NCBI GenBank assembly: GCA_938008415.1
Contig: CALLKI010000015.1
Span: forward strand, 1 to 55,181
Direction: 5' to 3'
From: an uncultured Luteimonas sp.
Lineage (GTDB): Bacteria > Pseudomonadota > Gammaproteobacteria > Xanthomonadales > Xanthomonadaceae
Length of the DNA: 55,181 bases
The notes below the pieces were generated by a model. That model was not told where the DNA came from. It made no database searches and worked only from the letters and a program-made list of their open reading frames with translations. The position numbers and the translations under genes were made by a program. Position 1 is the first letter of the stretch. The number at the start of each line of letters is the position of its first letter. Below are positions 43,119 to 50,967 of the stretch, piece by piece.

Positions 43119-45090
43119 GGTGCGCACGGCGTCGCTGCCCCACGGTGTCCGCGCCCGGGTCCTGCTGGCCGCCGCCACCTGCCTGCTGCCGCTGCTGCTG
43201 GCGTTGCCGGGTCGGTTCGCGCTGGGGGTCGCGGCCGCGTGTGCGCTCGCGGCCGTGCTGTCCTGGCGCGGCCATGCGCCGGCGTGGCTGAAGCTCGCGC
43301 TGGTGCTGCTGCTGGGCACGGGCGCGATGGCCGCGATGGGCTGGCGTTTCGGCCGCGACACCGGCTGCGCCCTGCTCGCGACCATGCTCGCGCTCAAGCC
43401 GCTGGAACTGCGCGCGCCGCGCGACGCGCGCAGCCTGCTCGGCTTCGCGCTGTTCGCGCCGTTCGCCACCTTCCTGCTCGACCAGGGCCCGTTGTCGCTC
43501 GCGCTCGGCCTGGCCGGCGCCATCGCCGCGCTCGCCGCGATGCAGCGGCTGTCGGAACACGAATCACACGACCCGCGCCCGCAACCGGCCACCCGCCACA
43601 TCCGGGACGTGCTGCGCCTGGTCGCCGCGGGCCTGCCGCTGGCGCTGGCCGCGTTCTGGCTGTTCCCGCGCCTGCCGGCGCCGCTGTGGGGCGTGCCCGA
43701 GCGCGCGCTGTCGCAACCCGGGCTGTCGGACAGCATGGAGCCGGGCGGATGGATCGACCTGATGGTGGACGATACGCCGGCGCTGCGCGTCACCTTCGCC
43801 GGCGAAGCGCCCCCGCCCTCGCGGATGTACTGGCGCGGCCCGGTGCTGACCGATTACGACGGCCGCCGCTGGACCGTGTCGCGGCTGGCGGTCCACGCCC
43901 CGCCGCCGGCGGTCGAACCCGGCGACACGGTGTGGGACTACGAACTGGAGGTCGAGCCGACCGACGACCGGATCCTGGTCGCGCTGGAACTGCCGCACGC
44001 CGCGCCCGCAGGCGCCACGCTGACCCACGACTACGATCTGCGCGCGCAAAGGCCGCTGACCTCGGTGACACGCTGGCGGATCCGCGCCTCGCCGCCGCGC
44101 CGATTCGAGGCGGAACTGCCGCCGCAGGTGCGCGCGGCCACGCTGCGCCTGCCCGAGGGGTTCAACCCGCGCACGGTCGCGCTCGGGAGGAAGTGGCGCG
44201 AGGAGGCGGGCGAAGGCAACGACGCGGCCATCGTCGCCCGGGCGCTGGCGATGATCCGCGAGGAGTTCGCCTACACCCTGGCCACGCCGCTGCCCGGCCG
44301 CCACGCCGCGGATGAATTCCTGTTCGAATGGAAGCAGGGCTACTGCGAGCACTTCAGCTCGGCGTTCGTGGTGCTGATGCGCGCGGCCGGCATCCCGGCG
44401 CGGGTGGTGACCGGCTACGCCGGCGGCTACCGCAATCCCTATGGCGGCTACTGGGTCGTACGCCGGATGGACGCGCACGCCTGGGCCGAAGTCTGGCTGG
44501 AAGGACGCGGATGGGTGCGCGTGGACCCGACCGCGGCGGTCGCGCCGGAGCGGATCTACGACACGCTGGAGGACCGGGTCGGCACCGGCCTGCGCGCGTT
44601 CCCGGTGATCCGCCCGGCGCTGGACATCGGCGACTGGCTGCGCCGCGGCTGGAACGACCTGGTGCTCGGCTGGAATGCCGCCCGCCAGCGCGACCTGTTC
44701 CGGCCCGCGTTCGGCGGGCGCGCGGGAACCCGCGCGCTCGTCGCCGCCTTCGCCCTGGCCGCGGTGCTGGCGCTGGCCTGGATGGCCTGGCTCGCCGCGC
44801 GCGGTGCCCGCGAGCACGACCCCGTGCTGCGCGCCTGGCACCGGATGGGACGCCGCTACGCGCGGCTGGGGCTCGGCCGCGAACCGCATGAACCCGCCCT
44901 GCGCTGGGCCGAGCGCATCTCCCCGGCCCTGCCGGAAGCCTGCGCGCGCGAACTGCGGGCGCTCAGCCTCCGTTTCGCGCACTGGCGCTACGCTTCCGGC
45001 CGGCGGGATGCCGCCGCGATGCGCGCGCTGGTCCGCGACCTGCGCGGGCACCGCCCCCGCACCGGTGATCCACGGGAGCCAACGCCATGA
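43108..45090 (+). CDS. DUF3488/transglutaminase-like membrane protein (TgpA-like)
   Basis: A 660-residue protein. About six hydrophobic helices cover residues 15-200. A periplasmic transglutaminase domain follows with catalytic triad Cys413 (GYCEHFSSAF), His457 (MDAHAWAEVW) and Asp473 (VRVDPTAA). A last helix lies near 545-565, and then a short cytoplasmic domain (DUF4129-like, WHRMGRRYARLGL). P. aeruginosa TgpA is an essential periplasmic protein of this class; substrate unknown. The start at ATG 43108 overlaps DUF58 by 11 bp. A GTG at 43120 is an alternative. Longer upstream frames run through DUF58 in another frame and are rejected. Confidence 0.9.
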   Translation: MEAEVRTASLPHGVRARVLLAAATCLLPLLLALPGRFALGVAAACALAAVLSWRGHAPAWLKLALVLLLGTGAMAAMGWRFGRDTGCALLATMLALKPLELRAPRDARSLLGFALFAPFATFLLDQGPLSLALGLAGAIAALAAMQRLSEHESHDPRPQPATRHIRDVLRLVAAGLPLALAAFWLFPRLPAPLWGVPERALSQPGLSDSMEPGGWIDLMVDDTPALRVTFAGEAPPPSRMYWRGPVLTDYDGRRWTVSRLAVHAPPPAVEPGDTVWDYELEVEPTDDRILVALELPHAAPAGATLTHDYDLRAQRPLTSVTRWRIRASPPRRFEAELPPQVRAATLRLPEGFNPRTVALGRKWREEAGEGNDAAIVARALAMIREEFAYTLATPLPGRHAADEFLFEWKQGYCEHFSSAFVVLMRAAGIPARVVTGYAGGYRNPYGGYWVVRRMDAHAWAEVWLEGRGWVRVDPTAAVAPERIYDTLEDRVGTGLRAFPVIRPALDIGDWLRRGWNDLVLGWNAARQRDLFRPAFGGRAGTRALVAAFALAAVLALAWMAWLAARGAREHDPVLRAWHRMGRRYARLGLGREPHEPALRWAERISPALPEACARELRALSLRFAHWRYASGRRDAAAMRALVRDLRGHRPRTGDPREPTP

Positions 45091-45602
45091 CCCTGCGCCA
45101 CGTTCCGCTCGCGCTCGCGCTGCTGGTCCTTTCCGCCTGCGCCACCCATCCGAAGCCGCTGCAGGGCGGTTTCGCCGACATCACCCCGCACGCGGCCGCC
45201 GCGACCGACAGCACCGGCGCGATGGTGCGCTGGGGCGGCCGCATCGTGCAGGTGGAGCCACGCGAGGACCGCACCTGCTTCGAGATGATCTCCACCCGGC
45301 TGACCTCGACCGGCCGCCCGTACTGGGCCGACGACGACACCAACGGCCGCTTCATCGCCTGCCGCGCCGGTTTCTACGACCCTGCCGTGTTCGAGAAGAA
45401 CCGCGAGGTCACCTTCACCGGCCGGATCGAGGGCTACGAGACCCGCCGCATCGGCGAGTACGACTACCGTTTCCCGCGGATCGCTGCGGACGTGGTCTAC
45501 CTCTGGCCCCGTCGCGAGGACGAGTACCGCTACCACCACCATCACCACTATCACCGTCCCTTCCCCCCGCCGCCCTGGCCGTGGTGGGGCTGGTGGTGGT
45601 GA
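45087..45602 (+). CDS. Slp-family outer-membrane lipoprotein with His/Trp tail
   Basis: A 171-residue lipoprotein: signal peptide with lipobox LSAC and Cys18. The Slp/YeaY core follows (GAMVRWGGRIVQVEPREDRTC, TSTGRP, GRFIACRAGFYDP, VTFTGRIEGYETRRIGEYDY). In E. coli, Slp is induced at stationary phase and in acid. The C-terminus is unusual: a run of five His, Tyr and His, then Pro and Trp residues ending in WWGWWW. The tail may bind metal or the membrane surface. It overlaps the transglutaminase stop by 4 bp (ATGA), so it is the last gene of the moxR operon, closed by the terminator at 45621. Confidence 0.9.
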   Translation: MTLRHVPLALALLVLSACATHPKPLQGGFADITPHAAAATDSTGAMVRWGGRIVQVEPREDRTCFEMISTRLTSTGRPYWADDDTNGRFIACRAGFYDPAVFEKNREVTFTGRIEGYETRRIGEYDYRFPRIAADVVYLWPRREDEYRYHHHHHYHRPFPPPPWPWWGWWW

Positions 45603-45620
45603 AGGACGCGGCCGGCATGG

Positions 45621-45645
45621 AAAAGCCCGGCGCCGCCGGGCTTTT
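45621..45645. terminator. Bidirectional terminator
   Basis: A perfect 11-bp stem (AAAAGCCCGGC with GCCGGGCTTTT) with a 3-base loop, giving a T-run on both strands. It separates the Slp gene (plus) from the HIT gene (minus) and can stop both. Confidence 0.9.
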
Positions 45646-45657
45646 CCGTTCCGCGGT

Positions 45658-46008
45658 TCAGGCCGGGACGCCGAACCGGCCCAGCGGCGCGCCGGCCAGC
45701 AGGTGCAGGTGGATCTGGAACACCGTCTGCCCGCCGTTGCCGTTGCAGTTCATCACGATGCGGTAGCCGTCCTCGGCGAAGCCCTGCGCCCTGGCGTATG
45801 CCGCGGCGGCGAGCGCGAGCCTGCCGACCACTTCCGGCCGGTCCCGCGGCACGTCGTTGAGGGTGGCGAACGATTCCTTCGGCACGAACAGCACGTGCAC
45901 CGGCGCCTGCGGCGCGATGTCGCGGAACGCGATCACGTGCTCGTCCTCGTAGACGATGTCGGCCGGGAGCTCGCGGCGGATGATCCTGTGGAAGATGGTG
46001 TCGGACAT
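45658..46008 (-). CDS. HIT-family nucleotide-binding protein
   Basis: A 116-residue histidine triad protein. The N-terminal FHRIIRRELPADIVYEDEHV, the AFRDIAPQAPVHVLFVPKE block and the nucleotide-binding RIVMNCNGNGGQTV are clear. The usual triad H-x-H-x-H reads Q98-I-H100-L-H102, so the first histidine is glutamine while the two others, including the nucleophile position, are kept. The family hydrolyses purine nucleoside phosphoramidates. A TACAAT hexamer at 46036-46031 could be a -10 element, but no -35 is visible. Confidence 0.92.
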   Translation of the reverse strand: MSDTIFHRIIRRELPADIVYEDEHVIAFRDIAPQAPVHVLFVPKESFATLNDVPRDRPEVVGRLALAAAAYARAQGFAEDGYRIVMNCNGNGGQTVFQIHLHLLAGAPLGRFGVPA

Positions 46009-46072
46009 GCGGGGTTTCCTCCGTGCGCCCATTGTAACGGCCCGGCGCCGTGGCTCCGCGCACGGCCACGCC

Positions 46073-46669
46073 TTACGGCGGCATCTCGCTGCGCGAGCCG
46101 AAGGCGTGCGAGAGCGTGCCGCGGTCCACGTATTCCAGCTCGCCGCCGAGCGGCACGCCGTGCGCGAGCCGGCTCGGGCGCACGCCGTGCCTGCGCGCCA
46201 TCTGCGCGAGGTAGTGCGCGGTGGCCTCACCCTCGACGGTCGGGTTGGTGGCGATGATCAGCTCCTGCACCTCGCCTTCGCCCAGGCGCCCGTCGAGCCG
46301 GTCCAGCCCCAGCTCGCGCGGGCCGATGCCGTCGAGCGGGCTCAGCCGGCCCTGCAGCACGAAGTAGTGCCCGCGGTAGCCCGTGGCCTGTTCGATCGCG
46401 AGCCGGTCGGCAGGCGTCTCGACCACGCACAGCAGGTGCGCGTCGCGCGCGGGGCTGGCGCAGGTGGCGCAGACCTCGGTCTCGCTGAAGTCGCGGCAGC
46501 GCGTGCAGTGGCCGATGCGCTCGACCGCCTCGGCGAGCACGGCCGCCAGCCGCCGGCCACCCTCGCGCTCGCGCTCGAGCACGTGGTAGGCCATGCGCTG
46601 CGCGCTCTTGCGGCCCACGCCCGGCAGGACGCGGAACGCCTCGATCAACTGTTCGAGCAGCTGTGACAT
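46073..46669 (-). CDS. recR: Recombination protein RecR
   Basis: A 198-residue recombination mediator. An N-terminal helix-hairpin-helix (LPGVGRKSAQRMAYHVL), a C4 zinc finger (CTRCRDFSETEVCATC) and a Toprim domain (LLCVVETPADRLAIEQAT, ELIIATNPTVEGEATAHYL) are all intact. RecR works with RecO and RecF to load RecA. The order dnaX-ybaB-recR is conserved in most bacteria. Confidence 0.98.
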   Translation of the reverse strand: MSQLLEQLIEAFRVLPGVGRKSAQRMAYHVLEREREGGRRLAAVLAEAVERIGHCTRCRDFSETEVCATCASPARDAHLLCVVETPADRLAIEQATGYRGHYFVLQGRLSPLDGIGPRELGLDRLDGRLGEGEVQELIIATNPTVEGEATAHYLAQMARRHGVRPSRLAHGVPLGGELEYVDRGTLSHAFGSRSEMPP

Positions 46670-46715
46670 CGCGGCCCTGGTCGCGCCACGGGCCGACCGC
46701 GGCGCGGATGCATGG

Positions 46716-47036
46716 TCAGAACGGCAGCTTCATGCCCGGCGGCAACGGCAGCCCCGCGGTCGCCGCCGCCATCTTCTCCTTCGTCACCGCGTCCACCCTG
46801 TTGGCCGCGTCGTTGAACGCGGCCGCGATCAGGTCCTCGGCCATCTCGGGGTCGGAGAGCACGCCCGGGTCGATGCGCACCTTCCGGCACTCCTTGGCGC
46901 CGGTCAGGGTCACGCTGACCATTCCACCGCCGGCGCTGCCGGTGACCTCCATCGCGGCGATCTCCTGCTGCACGCGCTGCAGGTTCTCCTGCATCTTCTG
47001 CGCCTGCTGCATCAGTTGGGCAATGTTTCCACGCAT
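46716..47036 (-). CDS. ybaB: YbaB/EbfC nucleoid-associated protein
   Basis: A 106-residue DNA-binding protein. It has an N-terminal coiled coil (NIAQLMQQAQKMQENLQRVQ), the GMVSVTLTGAKECRKVRIDP strand pair, a helix, and a Gly/Pro-rich end (GLPLPPGMKLPF). It binds DNA as a dimer tweezer and may have a role in recombination or gene control. It lies 9 bp after dnaX and 46 bp before recR. Confidence 0.97.
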   Translation of the reverse strand: MRGNIAQLMQQAQKMQENLQRVQQEIAAMEVTGSAGGGMVSVTLTGAKECRKVRIDPGVLSDPEMAEDLIAAAFNDAANRVDAVTKEKMAAATAGLPLPPGMKLPF

Positions 47037-47045
47037 GTCCGTTAC

Positions 47046-48725
47046 TCAGTCCTGGTAGGGTCGGATGGAATCGGGGACGAGCTTCGCGCCCCGCTGCTGC
47101 ATCAGCCGCTGCACGTGCGGGTCGGAGAGGAACGCGCTTTCCGCCGCGGCCTGGCGGGCGTCGCGCTCGCGTTCGAGGCGCTCCTGCAGCGTCGGCGCCA
47201 CCGCCGCCGCGGTGATCTCGAAGCGCAGCTGCGGCCTGCCGCCGAACACGGGCACCAGCGCCTCGGCGAGGCGGGCGACCAGGCCCGGGCTCTTGAGGTG
47301 GTCCTTCTCCTCCGGCAGCGACAGCACCAGCACGCCGTCGGCGTACGACACGAAGCCGGCGTTCACCGCCAGCTCGCGCACCGGGCCGCCGAGCTGCAGC
47401 CCGGCGACGATGTCCAGCCACTCCTCGGCGCCCAGCGAGGCGCGGGCCGGCGCGGACGCGTCCTGTCGTGCCGGGGTGGCGGCAGGTGCCGCCGGGGGCG
47501 TCGGGGATGCGGACGGCGTCGCGGCGGGCGCCGGTGGACGCGCCGGCGCGGCTGCCGCCGCCGTCCGGGTCTCGAGCGCGGCGCGCGCCGCGGCCGGGCC
47601 GGTGGCGCGCTGTCCGGCGGGCGTGGACGCCAGCTGCGCCTGCCCCTGCCCGGGCCGGAACGCCAGCATCCGCAGCACCGCCATCTCGAACCCGGCGCGC
47701 GGGCTCGGCGCCAGCGGCAGGTCGCGGCGGCCGTGCAGCGCCATCTGGTACCACAGCTGCACCAGCTCCGGCCGCAGCGCGGCGGCAAGCGCCTCCACGT
47801 CGATGCCGTCGGCCTCGACTTCCGCCGCCGGCACCAGCTGCCTCACCTGGATGCGGTGCAGGGCCGAAGCCAGCGCGTCGAGCACGCCGCCCCAGTCCGG
47901 CGAGAACTCCGCCAGCGCCGCCACTTCCGCCAGCAGGCGCTGGCCGTCGCCTTCCACCAGCGCGCCGAGCAGCGCGCCGACGCGGGTGCGGTCCACGGTG
48001 CCGAGCATCGCCGCCACGGCCGCGTCGGTCAGCGAGCCGCCGGTGTAGGCGATGGCCTGGTCGAGCAGCGACAGGCCGTCGCGCATGCTGCCGTCGGCGG
48101 CCTTCGCGATCTGGCGCACCGCGCCGGGCTCGAACGCGATGCCCTCCGCCTCGAGGATGCGGCGCAGCTGACCGCCGATCTGCTCCTCGTCCAGGCGCTT
48201 GAGGTTGAACTGCAGGCAGCGCGACAGCACCGTGACCAGCAGCTTCTCCGGGTCGGTGGTCGCGAACAGGAACTTGACGTGCTCCGGCGGCTCCTCGAGC
48301 GTCTTGAGCAGCGCGTTGAACGCCGGCTTGGAGAGCATGTGCACCTCGTCGATGAGGTACACCTTGTAGCGCCCGCGCGAGGGCATGTACTGCGCGTTGT
48401 CGATCAGGTCGCGCACGTTGTCGACGCCGGTGTTGGAGGCGGCGTCGATCTCGAGCAGGTCGATGTAGCGGCCGGCGTCGATCGCCTGGCAGGTCTCGCA
48501 CTCGCCGCACGGGTCGGCGCTGGTGCCTTTCTCGCAGTTCAGGCTCTTGGCGAAGATGCGGGCGATGGTGGTCTTGCCGACGCCACGGGTGCCGGTAAAC
48601 AGGTAGGCATGGTGGACACGGCCGGTCTCCAGGGCGTTGGTCAGCGCGCGGACCACATGCTCCTGGCCCACCAGCTCGGCGAACCGCCGCGGGCGCCACT
48701 TGCGGGCGAGGACGAGGTAGGACAT
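47046..48725 (-). CDS. dnaX: DNA polymerase III subunits gamma/tau
   Basis: A 559-residue clamp-loader ATPase. It has the N-terminal MSYLVLARKWRPRRFAELVG, Walker A FTGTRGVGKTT, a four-Cys zinc module (CEKGTSADPCGECETC), Walker B VYLIDEVHML and sensor-region FLFATTDPEKLLVTVLSRC. A Pro/Ala-rich linker separates domain III from the C-terminal tau region, ending in DSIRPYQD. No A-rich slippery heptamer was noticed, so production of the shorter gamma form by frameshifting is not supported. The start at 48725 gives the standard N-terminus. It is divergent from tRNA-Ser. Confidence 0.97.
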   Translation of the reverse strand: MSYLVLARKWRPRRFAELVGQEHVVRALTNALETGRVHHAYLFTGTRGVGKTTIARIFAKSLNCEKGTSADPCGECETCQAIDAGRYIDLLEIDAASNTGVDNVRDLIDNAQYMPSRGRYKVYLIDEVHMLSKPAFNALLKTLEEPPEHVKFLFATTDPEKLLVTVLSRCLQFNLKRLDEEQIGGQLRRILEAEGIAFEPGAVRQIAKAADGSMRDGLSLLDQAIAYTGGSLTDAAVAAMLGTVDRTRVGALLGALVEGDGQRLLAEVAALAEFSPDWGGVLDALASALHRIQVRQLVPAAEVEADGIDVEALAAALRPELVQLWYQMALHGRRDLPLAPSPRAGFEMAVLRMLAFRPGQGQAQLASTPAGQRATGPAAARAALETRTAAAAAPARPPAPAATPSASPTPPAAPAATPARQDASAPARASLGAEEWLDIVAGLQLGGPVRELAVNAGFVSYADGVLVLSLPEEKDHLKSPGLVARLAEALVPVFGGRPQLRFEITAAAVAPTLQERLERERDARQAAAESAFLSDPHVQRLMQQRGAKLVPDSIRPYQD

Positions 48726-48777
48726 GCGCGCATTCTGACACGTCGCGGGCACCCGCCGGGCGCGGCATCCCCCTTGC

Positions 48778-48806
48778 TTGTGGCAAGTCCCCGCCACGGC
48801 TAGAAT
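48778..48806 (+). promoter_or_regulatory. Promoter for tRNA-Ser(GGA)
   Basis: TTGTGG (48778-48783) and TAGAAT (48801-48806) are 17 bp apart. The start site would be near 48813, leaving a leader of about 38 bases before the tRNA. This is the best sigma-70 match in the dnaX-tRNA gap. Confidence 0.6.
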
Positions 48807-48850
48807 TTGTGGTCCCAGTGCGCGTCCCCCGGGCCGCGCCGGGATGTCCC

Positions 48851-48943
48851 GGAGAGGTGTCCGAGTGGTTGAAGGAGCACGCCTGGAAAGTGTGTAAGCG
48901 GCTAAACACCGCTTCGGGGGTTCGAATCCCCCTCTCTCCGCCA
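48851..48943 (+). tRNA. tRNA-Ser (anticodon GGA)
   Basis: A class II tRNA of 93 bases with encoded CCA. The acceptor stem GGAGAGG pairs with TCTCTCC, and the D-arm begins TGTCCGAGTGG. The anticodon loop reads CTGGAAA with anticodon GGA, and there is a long variable arm (CGGCTAAACACCG region). The T-arm is GGGGGTTCGAATCCCCC. It reads UCC and UCU codons. It is followed directly by a hairpin and the 4.5S RNA gene. Confidence 0.97.
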
Positions 48944-48950
48944 GTTCCAC

Positions 48951-48979
48951 GGGCCGCGCATCGCGCGGCCCGGCTTTTC
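48951..48979 (+). terminator. Hairpin between tRNA-Ser and 4.5S RNA
   Basis: A perfect 9-bp stem (GGGCCGCGC with GCGCGGCCC), a 3-base loop and then a CTTTTCT tail. It looks like a terminator for the tRNA, yet the 4.5S RNA begins only seven bases later, so it may instead be leaky or a processing site. Confidence 0.65.
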
Positions 48980-48985
48980 TTCAAT

Positions 48986-49093
48986 GGTGGCCCCGTCGGC
49001 CCCCCGCGACGCTAGATCGAAAACCCCGCCAGGGCCGGAAGGCAGCAACGGTATCGGTCGATGCGGGTGCCGGGGCAAGCCGGCGGGGTCACC
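48986..49093 (+). ncRNA. ffs: 4.5S signal recognition particle RNA
   Basis: About 108 bases fold into the single long hairpin of the small bacterial SRP RNA. The 5' end GGTGGCCCCG pairs with the 3' end GGGGTCACC. The conserved domain IV that binds Ffh is GCCAGGGCCGGAAGGCAGCA, close to the E. coli core, and the CGCGACGCTA segment is also conserved. With Ffh and FtsY it targets membrane proteins to the translocon. No space for a separate promoter exists after the tRNA hairpin, so it may share the tRNA transcript. End points are estimated from pairing. Confidence 0.93.
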
Positions 49094-49197
49094 GCCCTTT
49101 CCAGGTCTTTCCAGACGCAGGCCTCCTTGTGCGGCAGGGCCGTGGCGACGGCCCGCCTCCTCGCGAACGGGACAGCGGGCGGCGCGGCTGCTCCCGC

Positions 49198-50211
49198 CTA
49201 CTCCCGTTCCGGTGTGCCGGCGGCGATGCCCAGGGCGTCCGGCTCGCGGCCGGTCTCCCAGTAGCCCGTGACCTGCCATGTCGCGGTGTCGACCACGGCG
49301 ATCCGGTTCGCCCCGCTGATGGCCACGTAGGCCCGCGGCGCGTCGGGATCCACGGCGATCCCGATCGGCATCGCGCCGCGCCCGAGCAGGGTGTCGTGGA
49401 CCGGGGCGCCCTCCGGGGCCAGCGCGACCGTCGCCACGTGCACCCGGGATGCGGCGTCGAACACAGACAGGGTGGCGGCCGTGGCGTTGGTCACCAGCGC
49501 GTGGCGGCCATCCGTGGTGAACGCGACGCGGATCGGGAAGCCCGGGCTCGACAGCGTGGCGAGCTTTTCCAGGGTGTCCGGGTCGTGCACGGTCACGGTG
49601 TCCTCGGCGCGGTTGGTCACCCACACGCTGCCGTCGGGCGCGACCTCGATGCCCTCGGCGCCCCTGCCCGCTCCGGCCTCCCGCACCTCGCCGGTCGCCA
49701 GGTCCACGCGCACGAGCGTGCCTGCGACGATCTTGCTGACGTAGGCCACGCCACCGTCGCGCGACAGCGCGACCATGTGCCCGAGCCCGTCGCCCACGTG
49801 GTATTCGCGCAGGATCCCGCCCGTGGCCGGATCCACGTGCAGCAGGGCGTGGCTGCGCTCGGTGGTGACCAGTGCACTGCCATCGGGCAGGAAACGCACG
49901 CCGTGCGGCCGCGCGTGCCTGCCGAGCGTGATCCCGCGCGTCGAGCCGTCCCCCAGCGCGACCACGGTGAGCGCGTTGCCCGGCTCCCGGTGGCCGTAGC
50001 CGGTGACGATGGCGGTGCGGCCGTCGGGCGACACCGCGATCTCGTGCGGCCCGGGGGCGCTGGCGATCTCCGCGAGCCGGCGGCCGTCCTCCAGCGACAG
50101 GCGCCAGACGGTGTCGTCGGACTTGTTGCCGACCAGCAGCTCGCCTCGCGCGAACGCGGCAAGGGGCAGGAAGCAGAGGATCGCGGCGGGGAACAGGACG
50201 GTCCGTCTCAT
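49198..50211 (-). CDS. Secreted beta-propeller protein (YncE/YVTN-like)
   Basis: A 337-residue protein with a signal peptide (RRTVLFPAAILCFLPLAAFA). Repeated blades follow, such as GPHEIAVSPDGRTAIVTGYG, ARPHGVRFLPDGSALVTTE, GAEGIEVAPDGSVWVTNRAE, FPIRVAFTTDGRHALVTNA and MPIGIAVDPDAPRAYVAIS. These form a seven-bladed propeller of the YVTN/YncE class. Such proteins bind ligands or other periplasmic proteins; no catalytic residues are recognised. An alternative start 4 codons upstream exists at 50223. It lies 58 bp after the moaE stop on the same strand, so it could be a late operon member. Confidence 0.85.
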   Translation of the reverse strand: MRRTVLFPAAILCFLPLAAFARGELLVGNKSDDTVWRLSLEDGRRLAEIASAPGPHEIAVSPDGRTAIVTGYGHREPGNALTVVALGDGSTRGITLGRHARPHGVRFLPDGSALVTTERSHALLHVDPATGGILREYHVGDGLGHMVALSRDGGVAYVSKIVAGTLVRVDLATGEVREAGAGRGAEGIEVAPDGSVWVTNRAEDTVTVHDPDTLEKLATLSSPGFPIRVAFTTDGRHALVTNATAATLSVFDAASRVHVATVALAPEGAPVHDTLLGRGAMPIGIAVDPDAPRAYVAISGANRIAVVDTATWQVTGYWETGREPDALGIAAGTPERE

Positions 50212-50269
50212 GGCAGGCCTCACCGGGTTGTCGCGGCAACGGTATGGATCGCGGGCGGGGACGGAAGTT

Positions 50270-50719
50270 TCAGGCCGGCGGCGTCCCCGCCCCGTCGCCT
50301 TCGGGCACGGGATGCAGCCAGTCCGCGGCGCCGTCGGCGTAACGCTCGTGCTTCCAGATCGGCACGCGCGCCTTCACCTCGTCGATGATCCAGCGGCAGG
50401 CCGCGAAGGCCGCGTCGCGGTGGGCCGCGCTGGCGCCGACCCACACCGCCAGTTCGCCGATCGCCAGTTCGCCGGTCCGGTGCACGCAGCGGGCCTCGAC
50501 CAGCCCGAACCGCGCCATCGCCTCGTCCAGGATGCGCCCGCCCTCGGCCTCGGCCAGCGGCGCGTAGGCCTCGTAGCGCAGGCCGGTCACGGCACGGCCG
50601 CCGTTGTGGTCGCGCACCCGGCCCTCGAACGCGACGAAGGCCCCTGCACGCGCATGCAGGCAGCGCGCGTGGAGCGACGCGGTGTCGATCGACGCGGCCG
50701 ACAGCTCGAAACGCTTCAT
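50270..50719 (-). CDS. moaE: Molybdopterin synthase catalytic subunit
   Basis: A 149-residue MoaE. The GAFVAFEGRVRDHNGGRAVTGL segment (first 20: GAFVAFEGRVRDHNGGRAVT), the VHRTGELAIGELAVWVGASA block and the active-site VPIWKHERYADGAADWLHP are typical, with the catalytic lysine in IWKHE. With thiocarboxylated MoaD it converts precursor Z (cPMP) to molybdopterin. The start at 50719 excludes 23 Arg-rich residues from an upstream ATG. It follows moaD by 5 bp. Confidence 0.96.
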   Translation of the reverse strand: MKRFELSAASIDTASLHARCLHARAGAFVAFEGRVRDHNGGRAVTGLRYEAYAPLAEAEGGRILDEAMARFGLVEARCVHRTGELAIGELAVWVGASAAHRDAAFAACRWIIDEVKARVPIWKHERYADGAADWLHPVPEGDGAGTPPA

Positions 50720-50724
50720 CCGGC

Positions 50725-50967
50725 TCAGCCTCCGGACACGGGCGGGATGAACGCGACCTCGGCGCCGTCGGGCACGGCGTCGTCCCACCCGGCGAACTCG
50801 CCATCCACGGCCACGCGCAGCCGTTCCCGCGGCAGCGCGAAGCCATGGCGGGCACGCGCCTCGGCGTAGAGCGCGCGCAGGTCGACCGCGGCGGTGTCCA
50901 CGGTTTCCTGCGCCGTGCCGGCGGCGTCACGCAGGCTTGCGAAATACAGCAGCGTCACCCTTGCCAT
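50725..50967 (-). CDS. moaD: Molybdopterin synthase sulfur carrier subunit
   Basis: An 80-residue ubiquitin-like protein (VTLLYFASLRDAAG, then VAVDGEFAGWDD) ending in the essential Gly-Gly (IPPVSGG). The C-terminal glycine is thiocarboxylated to donate sulfur to molybdopterin. Its start lies 13 bp inside moaC, an overlap that implies translational coupling. Confidence 0.96.
   Translation of the reverse strand: MARVTLLYFASLRDAAGTAQETVDTAAVDLRALYAEARARHGFALPRERLRVAVDGEFAGWDDAVPDGAEVAFIPPVSGG

Noticed and set aside
47046..48725. Programmed frameshift in dnaX giving a gamma subunit
   Set aside because: No A-AAA-AAG-like slippery site was seen in the GC-rich coding sequence.
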